DNA of 50,628 bases from NCBI GenBank assembly GCA_002118135.1, contig BDIU01000198.1, positions 2,003-52,630 of the forward strand, given 5' to 3'. This DNA is from Trebouxia sp. TZW2008 (Eukaryota; Chlorophyta; Trebouxiophyceae; Trebouxiales; Trebouxiaceae). Under the pieces are notes generated by a model. That model searched no databases. It was not told the DNA's origin and saw only the letters and a list, made by a program, of their open reading frames with translations. Shown here one piece after another: positions 33,306-50,440 of this stretch (the first letter of the stretch is position 1; each line of letters opens with the position of its first letter). Position numbers and translations under genes: made by a program.

Positions 33306-36300
33306 CAAGTGCGCAGCGAATAGACACGCGTTTTATGGTGTCGCCAAATGCTGCGACGTCTGTATGCCCTCTGAGCACCAACCAACGGCTGAGTCCGTTA
33401 GAGGAGGCCCATAAAGACATAGACCCTGGTGTCAGGTATGTTGCGCTCCCACGTTAACGGAGCTTTGCTGTGCACGCACGTACACGAACAAAGCATGCCC
33501 TGCTATCAGCTCAACACTGCCTGAGGGCTGACTTGAGCAGGCTTGCAGTCCTATCAATCTCACTGCTGACTTTCACACCATTGTAGCTCCCTATTGTTTG
33601 CTTTCACTTCTTGCATATATGTCACCAGGTGGGCATGTTGCAGACTCTTAGCAATATTGCTGGAAGCCTGTACATGCATGCAACAATGCCTATGCCAAGT
33701 CAGGCGTCGCAAGCTTGTTGAATACCCAAACGGCAGTGCACGTGATCCTTGCCTGCGAGACACATGCAGACTATAAAGAGATGTGTCATCAGCATTATGC
33801 GCATGTCATGCAAAAGTTTGTGAGTCCTTGTGCGTCAGTTGGGGAAGATGCGTTTCTCTCAGCCAGGCCACCAATTCTTTGATTGTATACACAATACATT
33901 GGGCAGCCATGACTTAAGACTGACTTGCAGCTGCTGGCATGCAGAGCATACAAGCTGGGCAGACAAAGGTGGTCCTACAACCAGTGCGAGGTTGTTTTGA
34001 TTCCAGAGGGCTCTGAAAAGGCTTGTGAGCTGCATGTGGTTGAAGCTTGGCACATCAATCAGACTGAAGGCCCACACCAACCTTGTGGCAGTCAGGTCCG
34101 CTGGACTGTCTACACGCACCGCGTTGTCAGCTCAAATACAGCATCTTTGCACCAACAGCCTTTTCAAGTGGCCTGCAACATATCAGGCTGCAGCAATAGC
34201 TCGCACTTGCTGATGCAAATTTGAAGCTTCAAGACTTGCACTAGCTCATCAATTCCGCATCAGAACTGACCTGCTACCTGGCCGTCATGAGTGTGGTCTC
34301 AAAAGACCTGAATGTCTGCATGCATTTGCCTTCAGGTGTGTTACGAGATGCGACTCAGTAATGATGCTGAGGTCTATGTGGAGATATTTGTTGTGCATAC
34401 TCAACCATGTGGACGAATAGCTCCCAGCTCCTCCAATGCTCAAAAGTTCCTGTGGACCTGTGTGTCTAGGGGTGAGGACCCCTGCGCTGCAGCAACAGCA
34501 GTCAAGGATGTCTTCAATTTACATTGCTGACTGCTTGAACGCACATGTGGTACATGCGCGCACGCAGCCTGTTTGAAACGGTTTTGGTTTTCAGTTGACA
34601 TATGTCCTGGATGAGTACAAAAGGCATCAACAAGCAGCACGATTGCTGAAGCTTTGCAATGTGTCAACAACGTATGATCACAGTATTGCTGCAAACCCTG
34701 AACAACCCAGCAGAATTGCAGCCTTGGCATTGCCCACCTGCAAATTTCTTTGTATTTTTGCCACAACATCATACAAAATTTACCTGGCAGGACTGCAGCA
34801 TTGATATTGCTCAGCACCTGCAAACCTGCCACACCTACAGCTTGTGCTTGCAGGTGAGTGCAACAGGGGATGTGAGGGCCCTATATTGCGCCCCCTCAAA
34901 CGCACAGGCCTTATGCACAGTAAGGCTTCAGGTGCAAATGCAACCTCAGAGAGCGCTTCCACCCGCAGTTCAAGTACCAAGCGACAGGCCAAAGATGCTA
35001 GGTACGCTTCTATGCCTGCGGTGTTGTTCGATCCTTCTGTTGCCTTGTTGTGGTCAAGCCAAAGAGGTATGATCTGCCGCCATTTGCTTGTGGCAAAATG
35101 GTGTTTGCTGCCGCTTCATTATGGTGTGAGGCTCATAGTCATACATTGGACATTTTGTATAGTGTACTGTGAATGTTGCAGCTCGGCCCTAGACAGCCCT
35201 TAGCCTGAAGTCAGAACACATTGTAACTGAGCCCAAGCGTGGTCTGTATATGCCATTGCGCAAGGCTACCTGCAAACGAGTTTGCCAGGCAACAGCTATT
35301 GTGCTCAGGTCTTCCTCAAGCCAACTTGGTGAACAGTTTACACTTGCGTTTGCGTGGCACAGGTATGTGCACCTGTCAATAGATGAGGCCTGCACACATA
35401 TTGGGGTCAAGAGCTTGAGGCTCATTGCGGGTGTGTATGACAAGTCACGGCAGCAGCTGTTGGGGACTGCTTGTTCCCTTCCTATCCGGGTTGTTTCCAA
35501 CAATGATGCACCTGGTGGCGCTGCTCACATCACACTGTCTGCAACCATCAGGTGACCTTCTATGACCACGCAGACTCATGACATCAATCTTGCTCATGAT
35601 AAGCATTGTGCACATATCTAGGCTCAGTATGCAAACGGTGTGCACGGCAGTGCTGGGGAGCATGCTTGTGAGTGCATGCCAGTCAACAATGCAACGCATA
35701 TCCTAAGGATTAACAGCACCGGCATTTAGGTGCTGACTTCTTGAGCTGCAATGCAGAACGCTTCACATGCTGCGTGATTTGTGCCTACCCTGGCAAAGCA
35801 TTGGAAGCACTTGTCTTAGCCAGTGACACTCTTTCAGCACCGCTGTATCTGCCAACAAGCAAAGGCATCTCAGACCAATGGACGTATTGCAGACTCAGGT
35901 AGTGTTATTTTTGCTCATTGCAGGAGGGACTGGTTAGGTTGGGAAGGAGCTGGACCCTGCAGGCAGCTGCTTCCCTGCCCAGCTGCATCACCAGAGAATG
36001 CAGATTCTATTGCTGCTGCTGCTGCCACTCATCTCAGCAGCTTGCCCTGGGGTGAGAACAGCACACCAGAATTGCCATCACATATTGAGGAGCAGCATGA
36101 TGCAGGTCAACTTGCACAAGTACTACCTGAGGCAACCGAACAGCCACAGGTAAGCTTTGTCATTGAGATTGCTTCCTGAGTCTTTCAACAGTCTTTCTAG
36201 AGGCCAGCAAACCCTGAAACAAACAGCACGCATAACCCCTATTCCAAATTCCAAATTCTAGATTCCTACCCATCGACCACTTGACTGTGCTGTGACAGCC

Positions 36301-38814
36301 TGTTGTCAGAAGTGCTCTCAGAACCAGCCATGCTGGCAGTCTGGTGCAGACTTGGCAGTAGCAAGACACCATACTGGCTTTCATTCATGGATACACAGCA
36401 AAGAATGCGTGAACCAGACAGTGCTGCGTTTGCAGGCCCGTATTGCATTCCCTGCAATCAACTTCAGACCATTCAGAGTCAAACGTCATGTCACAGAGCC
36501 CAGCTTACAAAATCAGCTTGCTGGTCATGCTGGTGAGTCGTCGCCACACTGCTTTGTGAGTTTTCTTGACTTATAGCTAGCATCCGTTCTGCGCAAGCAC
36601 AGTGCAAAACTGCAGTTTCAGTGGTAGCAACAGCCACAGATGCTATCAAGCTTTTTACAAACTGCTGCATTCCTATACGTATGCATCAACTTTGGCACTG
36701 ATGGAACTCTTGAGACGCTTTCCTGTCCAAATCACAAAACCACATTGCAAATCTTGTGTGCTGTAAAGGTTTGCTTGAACATCAGATGCTGACAATGCTC
36801 ACGGTATAAAAACTGTGATGCGCGCAGGTTCGCTCCAGCAACCAGATCCTGAAGTTGCTCAGATGCAGCTTGCACAAAGTGCTCTTGACCGGAGGCAACA
36901 CGGTCTTCCTGACATTGCTCCCCTTGGCTTGTTGCTGGTGCGTTCAGCTATGAGTAACAGCCTCAAGTCTACCTGTCGTCACTTTCCAACATTGACATAA
37001 TGCCCATATGCACACAGCTTCAAGGCTGCCTGCTTTGCTGTAGAGCGGCACAACCTTGCAAGCTGTGTTTTGCTGTTTGCGTGCTTGTCTGACTGTATGT
37101 ACCAGCCTTCCATAGCACCGTGCAGTAGGATGTCAGCGTTGGGCAAGAATACTGTTTGCTGCCAAACTGTAATTTTGCACCGCTTATCTGCTGTTGAGGC
37201 CCTTTGTGACATCTGAAGGTGCAAATGCAGGAAGGAGCTCGGCAAGTACAGTCAAGCTGCACTGTTCCCATGATGGGCTGCGCAAGTGACGCTTCAACTT
37301 CACCACATCAACAACAAGAACCTGTTGAGCAGCCACCAAGTTCAGGGCTAGCGGCCACAAGAAATGGGCCTGTACCGTTTGACTCCTTCTGCACAGAAGA
37401 TCACCTGTTAGGTCTTGCACTGGAGACATCAAGGCTTCATTCCTACAACATGCACAGCGGCAATGCTGGTGTGGACATGCACTCAGATGCAGCCGCCATT
37501 TCAGACCCTGGGTTCTGCAACATGTTGCCGCAACATGGCTCTTTGGCAAATGAATTCAGAAATGGCATGGTGTCGCAAGCTATGCTAGGCACGTTTGGCC
37601 GAGCCCAAAGCGACTCAACATCATACAGCAGGGCATCACACAATTGTTGCAGTTCAGATAAGCAGCAACAGCGGTCATTGCTGGCTCAAGGGCAGATGTC
37701 AGCACCTCAAGTAGAGCTAGAATCTACTGGGCCTCTGAGTTATCATGGACACAACTCATCACCAAACCCGGTAAGTGATGTCTGTGTTGGCACCGCCACA
37801 TTGACAGTGTTACGGCTTTTGCTGCACGAGAAATTGGCAGCCATGTGGCCTGGAGTTGATGTACTGCCAATTTTGGTGCATGCCTTAGCAGTAACCTCAG
37901 GTGCTTTAGCAGCACCTGTCACAGCTTGACAAGTGTTGAGATGATGGCGCTATCTGTATGCAGGTCATCGTGGGACAGAGTACAAATGCAGCTAGAAGGC
38001 AAGGGCTCAAGCGCAAACAGAGTGGTGACATGGACTGTGCAAGCGCACTTGACATAGCTAGCATCCATAGGGAGCTGATGTTCACACAGCAGGAGCTACA
38101 ACTTCTGCGCATGCAGTACTTCCAGCTGCATGAAAGGTGCAGTGCGTCTATGCTGGGGTCTCATGGCGCCATGCAGTCAGGCATTTCGGCAATGCAGCCT
38201 GGCGCATGGCCTGGCATGTCAGTGCCATTTCTCAAACGACACGCCCTCTTGACTCAGGTCCAATGCTACTACTGCATGATTGCACACTTTGCAATTAGTC
38301 TCTTGTTCACACTTGACAGTGGTGGACATAGCTTTCAAGCCCGGCAGCTCGGGATAAACATGCAGCATGCTCGCAGCCGTCATGTCGCACACTGTCAAAT
38401 TGCGTACATTGTTGCATAACATACTTGAATTCAGCATGGTGCTAAGCGCTTACAATGTGTTGAACACCACGCACGTCCATGTGTGAGCTTATATGAGTCT
38501 TGAACGCATTGCAGTGAATAAAGTAATACGAAGGGCGTGCACACAGGTGCTCATGAATCTGATCAACTGAAGCAAAACCTGTAGCATGCAAGCAAAGAGA
38601 GTGTCTGTTGTTGCTGCCTGCTTACCTCTTGCGCGCCTGCCCTATTTTTCTGCACATTTCCACCATGCAACTTGTGACCTTGCCAGCCTTGTACATGGAT
38701 GCCAGCAACAGTTAGCATCTTCTGCTGCAGGACCACGATTTGCTGCAAGTGCCTCCTGGGCAGTGGTGGTCACCTCAGTCTGGCAGTCAGCAGCAAACCT
38801 GCAGCCATACATGA
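33306..38814 (+). CDS. Unrecognised multi-exon gene A: conserved Cys/basic N-terminal block plus coiled coil; putative nuclear regulator
   Basis: Exons inferred from splice sites, phase and the paralogue B: 33306-33435, 33945-34095, 34336-34471, 34854-35001, 35363-35551, 35924-36149, about 36310-36532, 36828-36937, 37219-37770, 37964-38257 and 38731-38814, about 746 aa. The start codon lies in an unlocated upstream exon or at the in-frame ATG 33335. Strongly conserved pieces in order are CPLSTNQRLSPLEEAHKDI, AYKLGRQRWSYNQCEVVLIP, VVEAWHI, YEMRLSNDAE, VVHTQPCG, QKFLWTCVSRGECNRGCEG, ILRPLKRTGL, VHLSIDEACTHIGVKSLRL, GTACSLPIRVVSNNDAPGG and RDWLGW. A Gln/Ser-rich region follows, then RQGLKRKQSGDM (basic, NLS-like) beside a coiled coil with IHRELMFTQQELQLLRMQYF, and a C-terminal DLLQVPPGQW. 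I do not recognise the family; a DNA-binding or nuclear scaffold role is inferred only from composition. AATAAA occurs 34 bases after the stop. Exon 7's 5' edge is uncertain. Confidence 0.72.
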
Positions 38815-39406
38815 CATGTGCTGTACTGGTTTCTGTATATATCCAGCAATAAAATGTTCAGGGCAATATAGGTAGGGATCAAGTATGAAGGCAAGCCATG
38901 CTTCTGCAACAAAGCTGATTTATTTTCTGATTGATGCTGCGTGCACCTGAGCACCACTGATACTTTGCATGACTGGTACCAGTGACTGAGTCAAGAAAAA
39001 GCTGCAGCTATTTTTTGGCTGAGGCAACTCTTGATCTAATTTGCGAAGCTCTCCCACAATCAAGATTTGTCTGGTCAAGATCAGTATCACTATGTATATT
39101 CAACAGATGAAAGTGCTACATAGTGACAAAAGAGGGTCATCAAGGTCAGGCAGCAGTGACGAACGACATTTAGATCTTCAAAGGTGTAGGAACACCGTGT
39201 TTGGGTTACATACAAATTTGCGTTACTATTTATGTTCGCTGTTGATTATTGTTTGGAGCGTCAGATATGCACAGATTCTCAGATTCACTTCCGCTGCCTT
39301 GGGTCCAGATTGTTGATTCTGCATTGCCTCTACTTGATTTTCATGAATGAATATTTTCGTCCTGTTTGGGTCCTGAACTTGAGCCTATATTCTGTTATTG
39401 TTTTTT

Positions 39407-39422
39407 TGTCCCCCGGGGGACA
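39407..39422. repeat. 16-base perfect palindrome, GC-rich
   Basis: The plus strand reads TGTCCCCCGGGGGACA, which is self-complementary, directly after a T-run. No associated gene. Confidence 0.85.
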
Positions 39423-39663
39423 GGGCCCTGCAATATGCACATGGATGTTTTTTTCTGTGAAATGCATTCGGCCCCACTGCTGCAATACCGGGTACCAGGA
39501 GGCCGAGCAATTGCAAGGTAGCCTGGTCAAGCAGCAGTGCCTGACATTCTTTTGTGTAATCGCTGTGCGCCTCTTGAAAACATGCCCTGCAGGCTACTGA
39601 GATGCGCCAGGGCCCCAGTTTGTCAGGGCTACACTAGTAATGTACTGACACTCACGCAAGTTT

Positions 39664-39981
39664 GTGTGGCGTGCCCCGAAGGCCGTGCGCGGTTTTGGGT
39701 GCCTACCCCCCAGGGGCAAGCGGGGGTTGTACAGGCCTGATAGGGATTCTTTGGGGGTTCCCAGGGGTCTGCCTCCGGCCACTCAAGGTGAATGTTGTCG
39801 CGCTGGTGGCTACTCACAGGAGACTCCCGTGGAGAGCGACATCATACCGCATGTTGCCGCATCCAAGATTTGGGTTTGGAGCGGACAGGTCGCATCCAAC
39901 GAGACAATCACTATGTGCCGTGAAGCCGGATCACCAATATTAAAACTCCACTACGACCCGGCTGCTCACACAAACCCCTGA
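39664..39981 (+). CDS. Unrecognised 105-aa ORF in GC-richer segment
   Basis: The second half reads like protein (SKIWVWSGQVASNET, then CREAGSPILKLHYDPAAH before the stop). The first half is Gly/Arg-rich and may be non-coding. A real exon could start at an internal acceptor such as the AG in CTCACAG near 39820. Function unknown; it may be chance. Confidence 0.25.
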   Translation: MWRAPKAVRGFGCLPPRGKRGLYRPDRDSLGVPRGLPPATQGECCRAGGYSQETPVESDIIPHVAASKIWVWSGQVASNETITMCREAGSPILKLHYDPAAHTNP

Positions 39982-41759
39982 CTGGCCCATAGCACGCGGT
40001 GCCACACGAAGAAAGACAAACGCGACTGTGATGCAGACACAAGCGGCACGAGTACTGCGGGCGCATGCTATCTCGCGGTGCTTTGCAAATGAGGGTGGTT
40101 TGGGAGTTATAATCAGGTATATGCAGCTCAGGGAACCCAGTTCCTTTGCTGCCAAAATGATTCACACGTAATGAATTTCAGCTGTGGAGTGCACTTGGGT
40201 CCTGTGGTAAGTTGCATCCAGCCCATGTTCTGTCAGAACGTGAGTTACATCAGTTGCTAAATTAATTAGGTGTGACCATGGCTTGGGAGGGTGTGAAAAT
40301 ACAGACTGGCAATGGAGTCGACGTGTATGCCATGTTAATCCAGCATACATGGTGTGCTGCAGCTGTAGCAAGTGAGATCTGCAATTGTGGTGATAGCTTG
40401 CAATGTAAAATGAGCATATTGAGCATCTACAGGATCAGTTTGTCGCGCCACTCAATCCATCTATCTTTTGCGATAACCACAGATAAACACAGAGCGGGTC
40501 CTCAAAACAAGAATTTGGCGTTCTGAATGATGAAAATGGTACAAGCATTGGTTGGTGACTGGAAACAAACTGCTATCTGCCACAGGGTGCATTTCAACCA
40601 AGCCAAGAATCAAAAGCTTGAAATTATCAAGCATACATAAGCAGCAGGAATCAATGATTGAATAAACCTCCAAGTTGACCCGACCAAGCAAGCTTACATC
40701 AAGGGAAAACCAATGATGCAGCTGGGGTTGCTAGTGATGGGCCCATGTGGATTCAGATGGTTTTGGGATATGTGGGTGTGCAATTACACTGTTCCACTGC
40801 AGTCCTCAGACTGAGCATACGCAGACCATCATGTAGATGATGATCTCTGCTGACTTCAAAGAAGCCAGAACATGCTGAATTGTTTTAACACAGATCGCCT
40901 GATCAGCCTTCTTCAACCTTGCAGAGATTCCACACCTGTCCCTGCATTTGGTCATGAGCCTCAGTCCCTGGGTGTGTAGCTGCCAGTGGTAGAGTGCAGT
41001 GCACATTGAGCACAAGCATCTTCGAACCTGTGCTCCGTTAGACAAAGCTACAGTTCCACGAGGTTCTTGTCATGAGTCATGGCTCAAACATTGCACCAAA
41101 TTGTGATCAAGCAAAATTTGCCAACCAGTAAGACTGCATCAGGTCTTTGAGGCTCAAGCTTCGCATGGCAGCTTGACCATCATGCTTTCAACAGAAGTTA
41201 GCGAGGACGTAACAATATCGAGCATGTTCCGACAATTGATTCACTTGTTTGGCAATTTGGTGCTGATGGTCTCAGATGTACACATGTGCAATGATCAATC
41301 TGAAAAGCCAAGAACCTGCCTGGCAAGAAGTTCAGGCTGATAAAAAAGATACAAAGGAGCTGGTGAAGAGGATGCAAGGGCTTGAATGAACATGCCAAAA
41401 ACAACCTCCAACAGGCAAAGCAGACAGCAAAAACAGGAGATTGGCTATGCCAATTAACGTACCTGGGCAACAAGGCACTGCTTCACAGGCAACATCTCCA
41501 ACCACATGCGTCAGCTGTGAGAAGTGTGGGGCATCAGCTGCAACAACGCCAACAACAGTTACAGCGCATCACCAAACAAAACCTTGAGCGCCAGCTCTAC
41601 TGACCTGATGCTGCAGACAGACACAAACAGAGGCATGTGCAAGCACTTGCAAACAAAGCTGCAGCAGCAGAGCTCAATATAGGCCCAAGATGAATATGTG
41701 CAATCAGCAACTTTGTGTCCTCAAATCTTGAAGAATGATAAGGCTTGAGACTAAAGCTT

Positions 41760-41785
41760 AACATTAACATGTTGATGTTAATGTT
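41760..41785. repeat. AT-rich inverted repeat (11-base arms, 4-base loop)
   Basis: The arms AACATTAACAT (41760-41770) and ATGTTAATGTT (41775-41785) are perfectly complementary around GTTG. Further ATTAA-containing words follow immediately. Confidence 0.85.
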
Positions 41786-42297
41786 AATGTCAAGATGAAC
41801 AATGAACATTAAGCTGTCCTTCAAATGACATGTCATGTTCAACCCACGTGCGCAGCATTACTACGTATACAGGGGAGCCGGAAAGTCTTGATCAGGACAT
41901 TTGCATGCATCACAGCTGTAGCAGTGTGACTCAGACTCAATCAACACATCAGCGCGAATCAGCACGCTCCTGAGCAAATGCATGCTCAGATTTGAACTGA
42001 ACAGCTCAGGATTCTGGCGCATGCTTGCAGTTGAATATGAGCAGGTGCAAACTGTTCGCGCCAGCGAAGCGCCACCATCACCGTCTAAGTCAAAGTCATT
42101 AGGAATAGGATAGGCCAGACCCTGGCAAAATTATTTGTGTGGCAGTGCACTTTGCTCAGGAAGGCTATGCAAGCGGTTTGACAGAAAACAAAGTTGTGCT
42201 GACTGCACAGGCTCTACCTGTTCACAGGCAAGCTTTTGCAGGCAGCATGCCTTTGTAGCTTTCTGGGCAAACAGCTGCTGCTGGTTGTATGCTGCTT

Positions 42298-42299
42298 NN
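42298..42299. other. Two ambiguous bases (NN)
   Basis: The only undetermined bases in the window. They may mark a scaffold join or a low-quality consensus position, so spacing and frame across this point should not be trusted. Confidence 0.99.
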
Positions 42300-42599
42300 G
42301 CGCATGACACAGCTGACAAGACAGGCACCTCCTGACACCACTGCTTTTTGTGAAACAGAACTGCACGCTTCACCGATGCATAACTTGCGCTGCGACCGCT
42401 TTCGGCAGCTGTAACTCCGCATCAAGCAAGCTGTGTTGTTGAACTTTCTATGCTGAGTCGTACCGCCGCGCAATTGCATCGTTGCGCTGTCAGCATTGAC
42501 TGCAAGCAGCATGGGTAGGGCACTTGAACGGCCCTACTGTACAATGGTTCTTCGGGGGTTTCACGTGCTCATTTGGCTAGGGCCTGGACTCCAGGCCCT

Positions 42600-43240
42600 G
42601 GAGGTCAGGCGTGCGTCGCTTTGTGGACAGCCATCCAGATCAAACAGCCATTGTGTGTGGGTTAGACATTGCAGGAATTATTGACAGGGAGAAGGAACAG
42701 TACATGCATGATTACCACACAAGTGTAGAACAACGCAGCTTGCTGAGTTATAGAGTGTTGATCAGGTTGCCAGTTATCTGAGGCATGTTTCCTGCTGTTT
42801 CAATAGAAGACTGTTATCTAGATTGAGGTGTCAGTGCTTTGGATTACAGGTGGACATTGGGAGATTTCATCAAATCAGCAGAGAATGTAGGGTGTGCCAA
42901 GTTTGTCATGCCAATGTAGTAGAGGACGAGCAACATTTTTTGTTTGACTGCCCAGCATGTAGCCATATTCGAGTTAGGCACATGTCCCTATTCCAACATG
43001 AGGTGAACTCAGTAGCAACTTTGTTGAACACTAGCCAGCACAGCCTTCTTGGTAGATACCTTAGGAAATCTTTTTTTCATAGGAGGTACATTATGCGCAA
43101 CCCAGCCATTGACATTACACGTTGCTTTAGGGCATGGGCACAGCAAGCTTGGCTGTCACATGCATTAGATTAGTATTGACTGACATTGTCTGTATGACTC
43201 CCTGCTGGGTCCCCATGACAGTAAATGGACAGTTGGTAGT
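42600..43240 (+). mobile_element. LINE-like 3' fragment, subfamily B (copy L4), longest coding remnant
   Basis: The plus frame from about 42610 reads VRRFVDSHPDQTAIVCGLDI and IIDREKEQ, then stops at about 42780. After a frame change, 42800-43173 reads RRLLSRLRCQCFGLQVDIGR, RECRVCQVCHANVVEDEQHF, FDCPACSHIRVRH and a tail LLGRYLRKSFFHRRYIMRNP to a stop at 43173. C-x2-C-x9-H-x4-C is the CCHC knuckle of LINE ORF2 C-termini. A short 3' UTR (GTATGACTCCCTGCTGGGTC) is shared with the copies at 17.8 and 45.8 kb. No reverse-transcriptase core is seen. It sits about 360 bases upstream of the first located exon of gene B, on the same strand. Confidence 0.78.
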
Positions 43241-43599
43241 TAACCGAGCAACAGCTCGGCTTACCAGTCGACGAGAGCGTCGACAATATAGTCGACTCGC
43301 GTCATAAAGGTGTCAGGTACAACTCGAGATTTTCGTGGAAGCGCTGAGCAGCACGCAACATATGGCGTGTGGCGTCGGCACGATGCTGAAGATTCTGCAG
43401 TCTAAGCTCACCGACTGACTAGCGCTTTGACATCTGCACCCAAATATTTTGAACTGCGGAGCCAAAGTGAAAACAGCGCCACATCATCTTCCGCATGCCC
43501 AGTAAGCCCCCTCATTGCCATGTCCATGCTTCAACGCCGGGTCCTCGCTCTTTCCATGTTTGATGTCAGCACTATTAAGGTGACTGGTGGCGGTCGCAG
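43241..43599. other. Upstream flank of gene B
   Basis: It should contain the promoter and first exon of gene B. Small direct and inverted words around GTCGAC occur at 43267-43297. I could not identify the start codon. Confidence 0.35.
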
Positions 43600-49012
<5,413 letters not shown>

Positions 49013-49351
49013 CCTGCACTGCAAATGTGCTTTCAAGATGCAGAATCTGTGGTGAGTATTATGAAGATGAGAGACTCTTGCATCAAGACTGAAGTCATGG
49101 GACGATGAGAGATACATCCTTACATTGCTGGAGAGGCAGCAATTCCAGAAGAGCTGCTTTGCTTTTGAGTAGCGTGTGCTCACACAAATAAAGTTGACCT
49201 AGAATGCTAGATGATCTGTAAGCAAATTTTGAGATTGGGGAAGCTGCGACGAGGATTCATGGTGTTCTAGCTGGCAATGCAATTGCCCTTTTCCTTTTGA
49301 TAAAGCCTGACTTTCAGATTTGACTGACATGGTCATGAATGTAACTGGTCA
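49013..49351. other. 3' flank of gene B
   Basis: It holds the 3' UTR of gene B with a possible polyadenylation signal AATAAA at 49187-49192. Nothing else recognised. Confidence 0.5.
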
Positions 49352-49680
49352 TTATCGATTACTTGTATATATCATAACTACATCTACTTTTGGCATCAAT
49401 TCAGTATAGTCGGATATTGCATGTTTCAACAATAGCAACACAGTAGCAAGTGGAGAGCTCCTGCAAGCATTGTCAAGGGTTATGATCAGGCTGTGGAGAG
49501 GCTCTTCAGACAAGGTGCAAGAAAGCTGCCCAATATTCTGTGTATTCTTTTGCCAGTCAACTGTATAGATCCATCGGATTGTTCGAGGAAAGACAGCAAG
49601 GAGTGCATGTAATGCTCTGTTCATTGGTTGGCAGCAATCAATGGACACATATGTGCATTCAATCTGGGCGTAGATCAAGG
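49352..49680 (-). CDS. Possible terminal exon of an unrecognised minus-strand gene
   Basis: A minus-strand acceptor (GTTGATGTAG, just before 49680) opens a frame of about 109 codons ending in a stop. It reads MNRALHALLAVFPRTIRWIY, VDWQKNTQNIGQLSCTLSEE and LATVLLLLKHAISDYTELMP, which looks like a genuine protein. It is convergent with gene B. No upstream exon was found; that region is occupied by LINE sequence on the plus strand. Family unknown. Confidence 0.35.
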
Positions 49681-49811
49681 ACAGCAAGCCTACATCAACA
49701 GCTAGAGATGCAATGGCAATGCCATGGTGTTCAAATGTATGTCTTTGTCAGCATCATGAGACAGCTGCTGCAGGCTCTAAAGATGGGTCCGTGGGCAGGT
49801 TGACACATTTG

Positions 49812-50440
49812 ACACAGAGCAGAGAGTGACCTGTCAAGATACATGAGGTGTTGCGACACTATTACTATTGTCGCAACACCTTGACAATAGTAATACTGCC
49901 TGTTGAGCAGGACATCTTGATTTATAGCAGCTTTGCTGTTGTGTTATTGCAGCTGGACAATTGTAGCAGCATTCTTGCCTGCATTTCTGCCTCTGCGTAT
50001 TCTCTGCATTGGCAATCAGCTATTCTTATGTGAATCAATATATTTGTGTACATTGCTAAGTACACATTGCTGTGTTTTCCAGAGTTAGTAGTTTGAACTA
50101 CTTTGAATTTGAGCTCTAGATGTACTGCAGTTAGGCTGAGTCAGTACTCAGTGCATTGTTTGCACGCTTTGGCGCGGGCCATCAATCATCCCTTTTTACC
50201 AGGAATCATTCCTTCACATGTGAAGGTATAAAACTGAAGCCTTTGCCAGCAGGCATATGTCTGCTTATCTCAGCCACTGTCAGTGAGGGACCTAGCCAAT
50301 GTAGACCCCTGATTAGGCAGCAGCAAAGACGACTAGTGTTGCTGTCTGCAGCACTCATTCAGCCGTTATCCTTGTAGTTATTAGCCTCACGCAAAAGTTT
50401 TTCTGTTGCGCTACTCTGTTTCACAGAGCATGCAGTTTAG
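49812..50440 (+). mobile_element. LINE-like 3' fragment, subfamily A (copy L5), mostly 3' UTR
   Basis: It matches the reverse complement of 8668-9232: the last coding words (GCAGAGAGTGACCTG, AAGATACATGA), then about 550 bases of 3' UTR including CTCTGCGTATTCTCTGCATT, ATCATCCCTTTTTACC and the terminal CTCTGTTTCACAGAGCA. Relative to copy L1 it has extra bases at about 49847-49870 that create a 12-base perfect hairpin. The two copies are in inverted orientation about 40 kb apart. Confidence 0.75.
49846..49881. repeat. Perfect hairpin from a fold-back insertion in LINE copy L5
   Basis: The arms AGGTGTTGCGAC (49846-49857) and GTCGCAACACCT (49870-49881) are perfectly complementary around a 12-base loop. 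Copy L1 has only the second arm. The words TATTACTATTGTC and GACAATAGTAATA, just inside and beyond it, are also inverted copies. Confidence 0.85.

Larger units (their letters stand above)
38815..42599. other. Spacer between tandem genes A and B, no complete gene
   Basis: It holds the 3' UTR of gene A and then sequence without a supportable gene. A plus frame at 39664-39981 is open for 105 codons in locally GC-richer DNA. There is a palindrome at 39407-39422, an inverted repeat at 41760-41785 and two ambiguous bases at 42298-42299. The spacing gives the tandem repeat a period of about 10.2 kb. Confidence 0.4.

Noticed and set aside
33306..35551. Assignment of genes A and B to a named DNA-binding family (p53-like, COE, Runt, CSL, Velvet)
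   Set aside because: Resemblance is only in general strand/Cys layout; no signature motif of any of these families is present.
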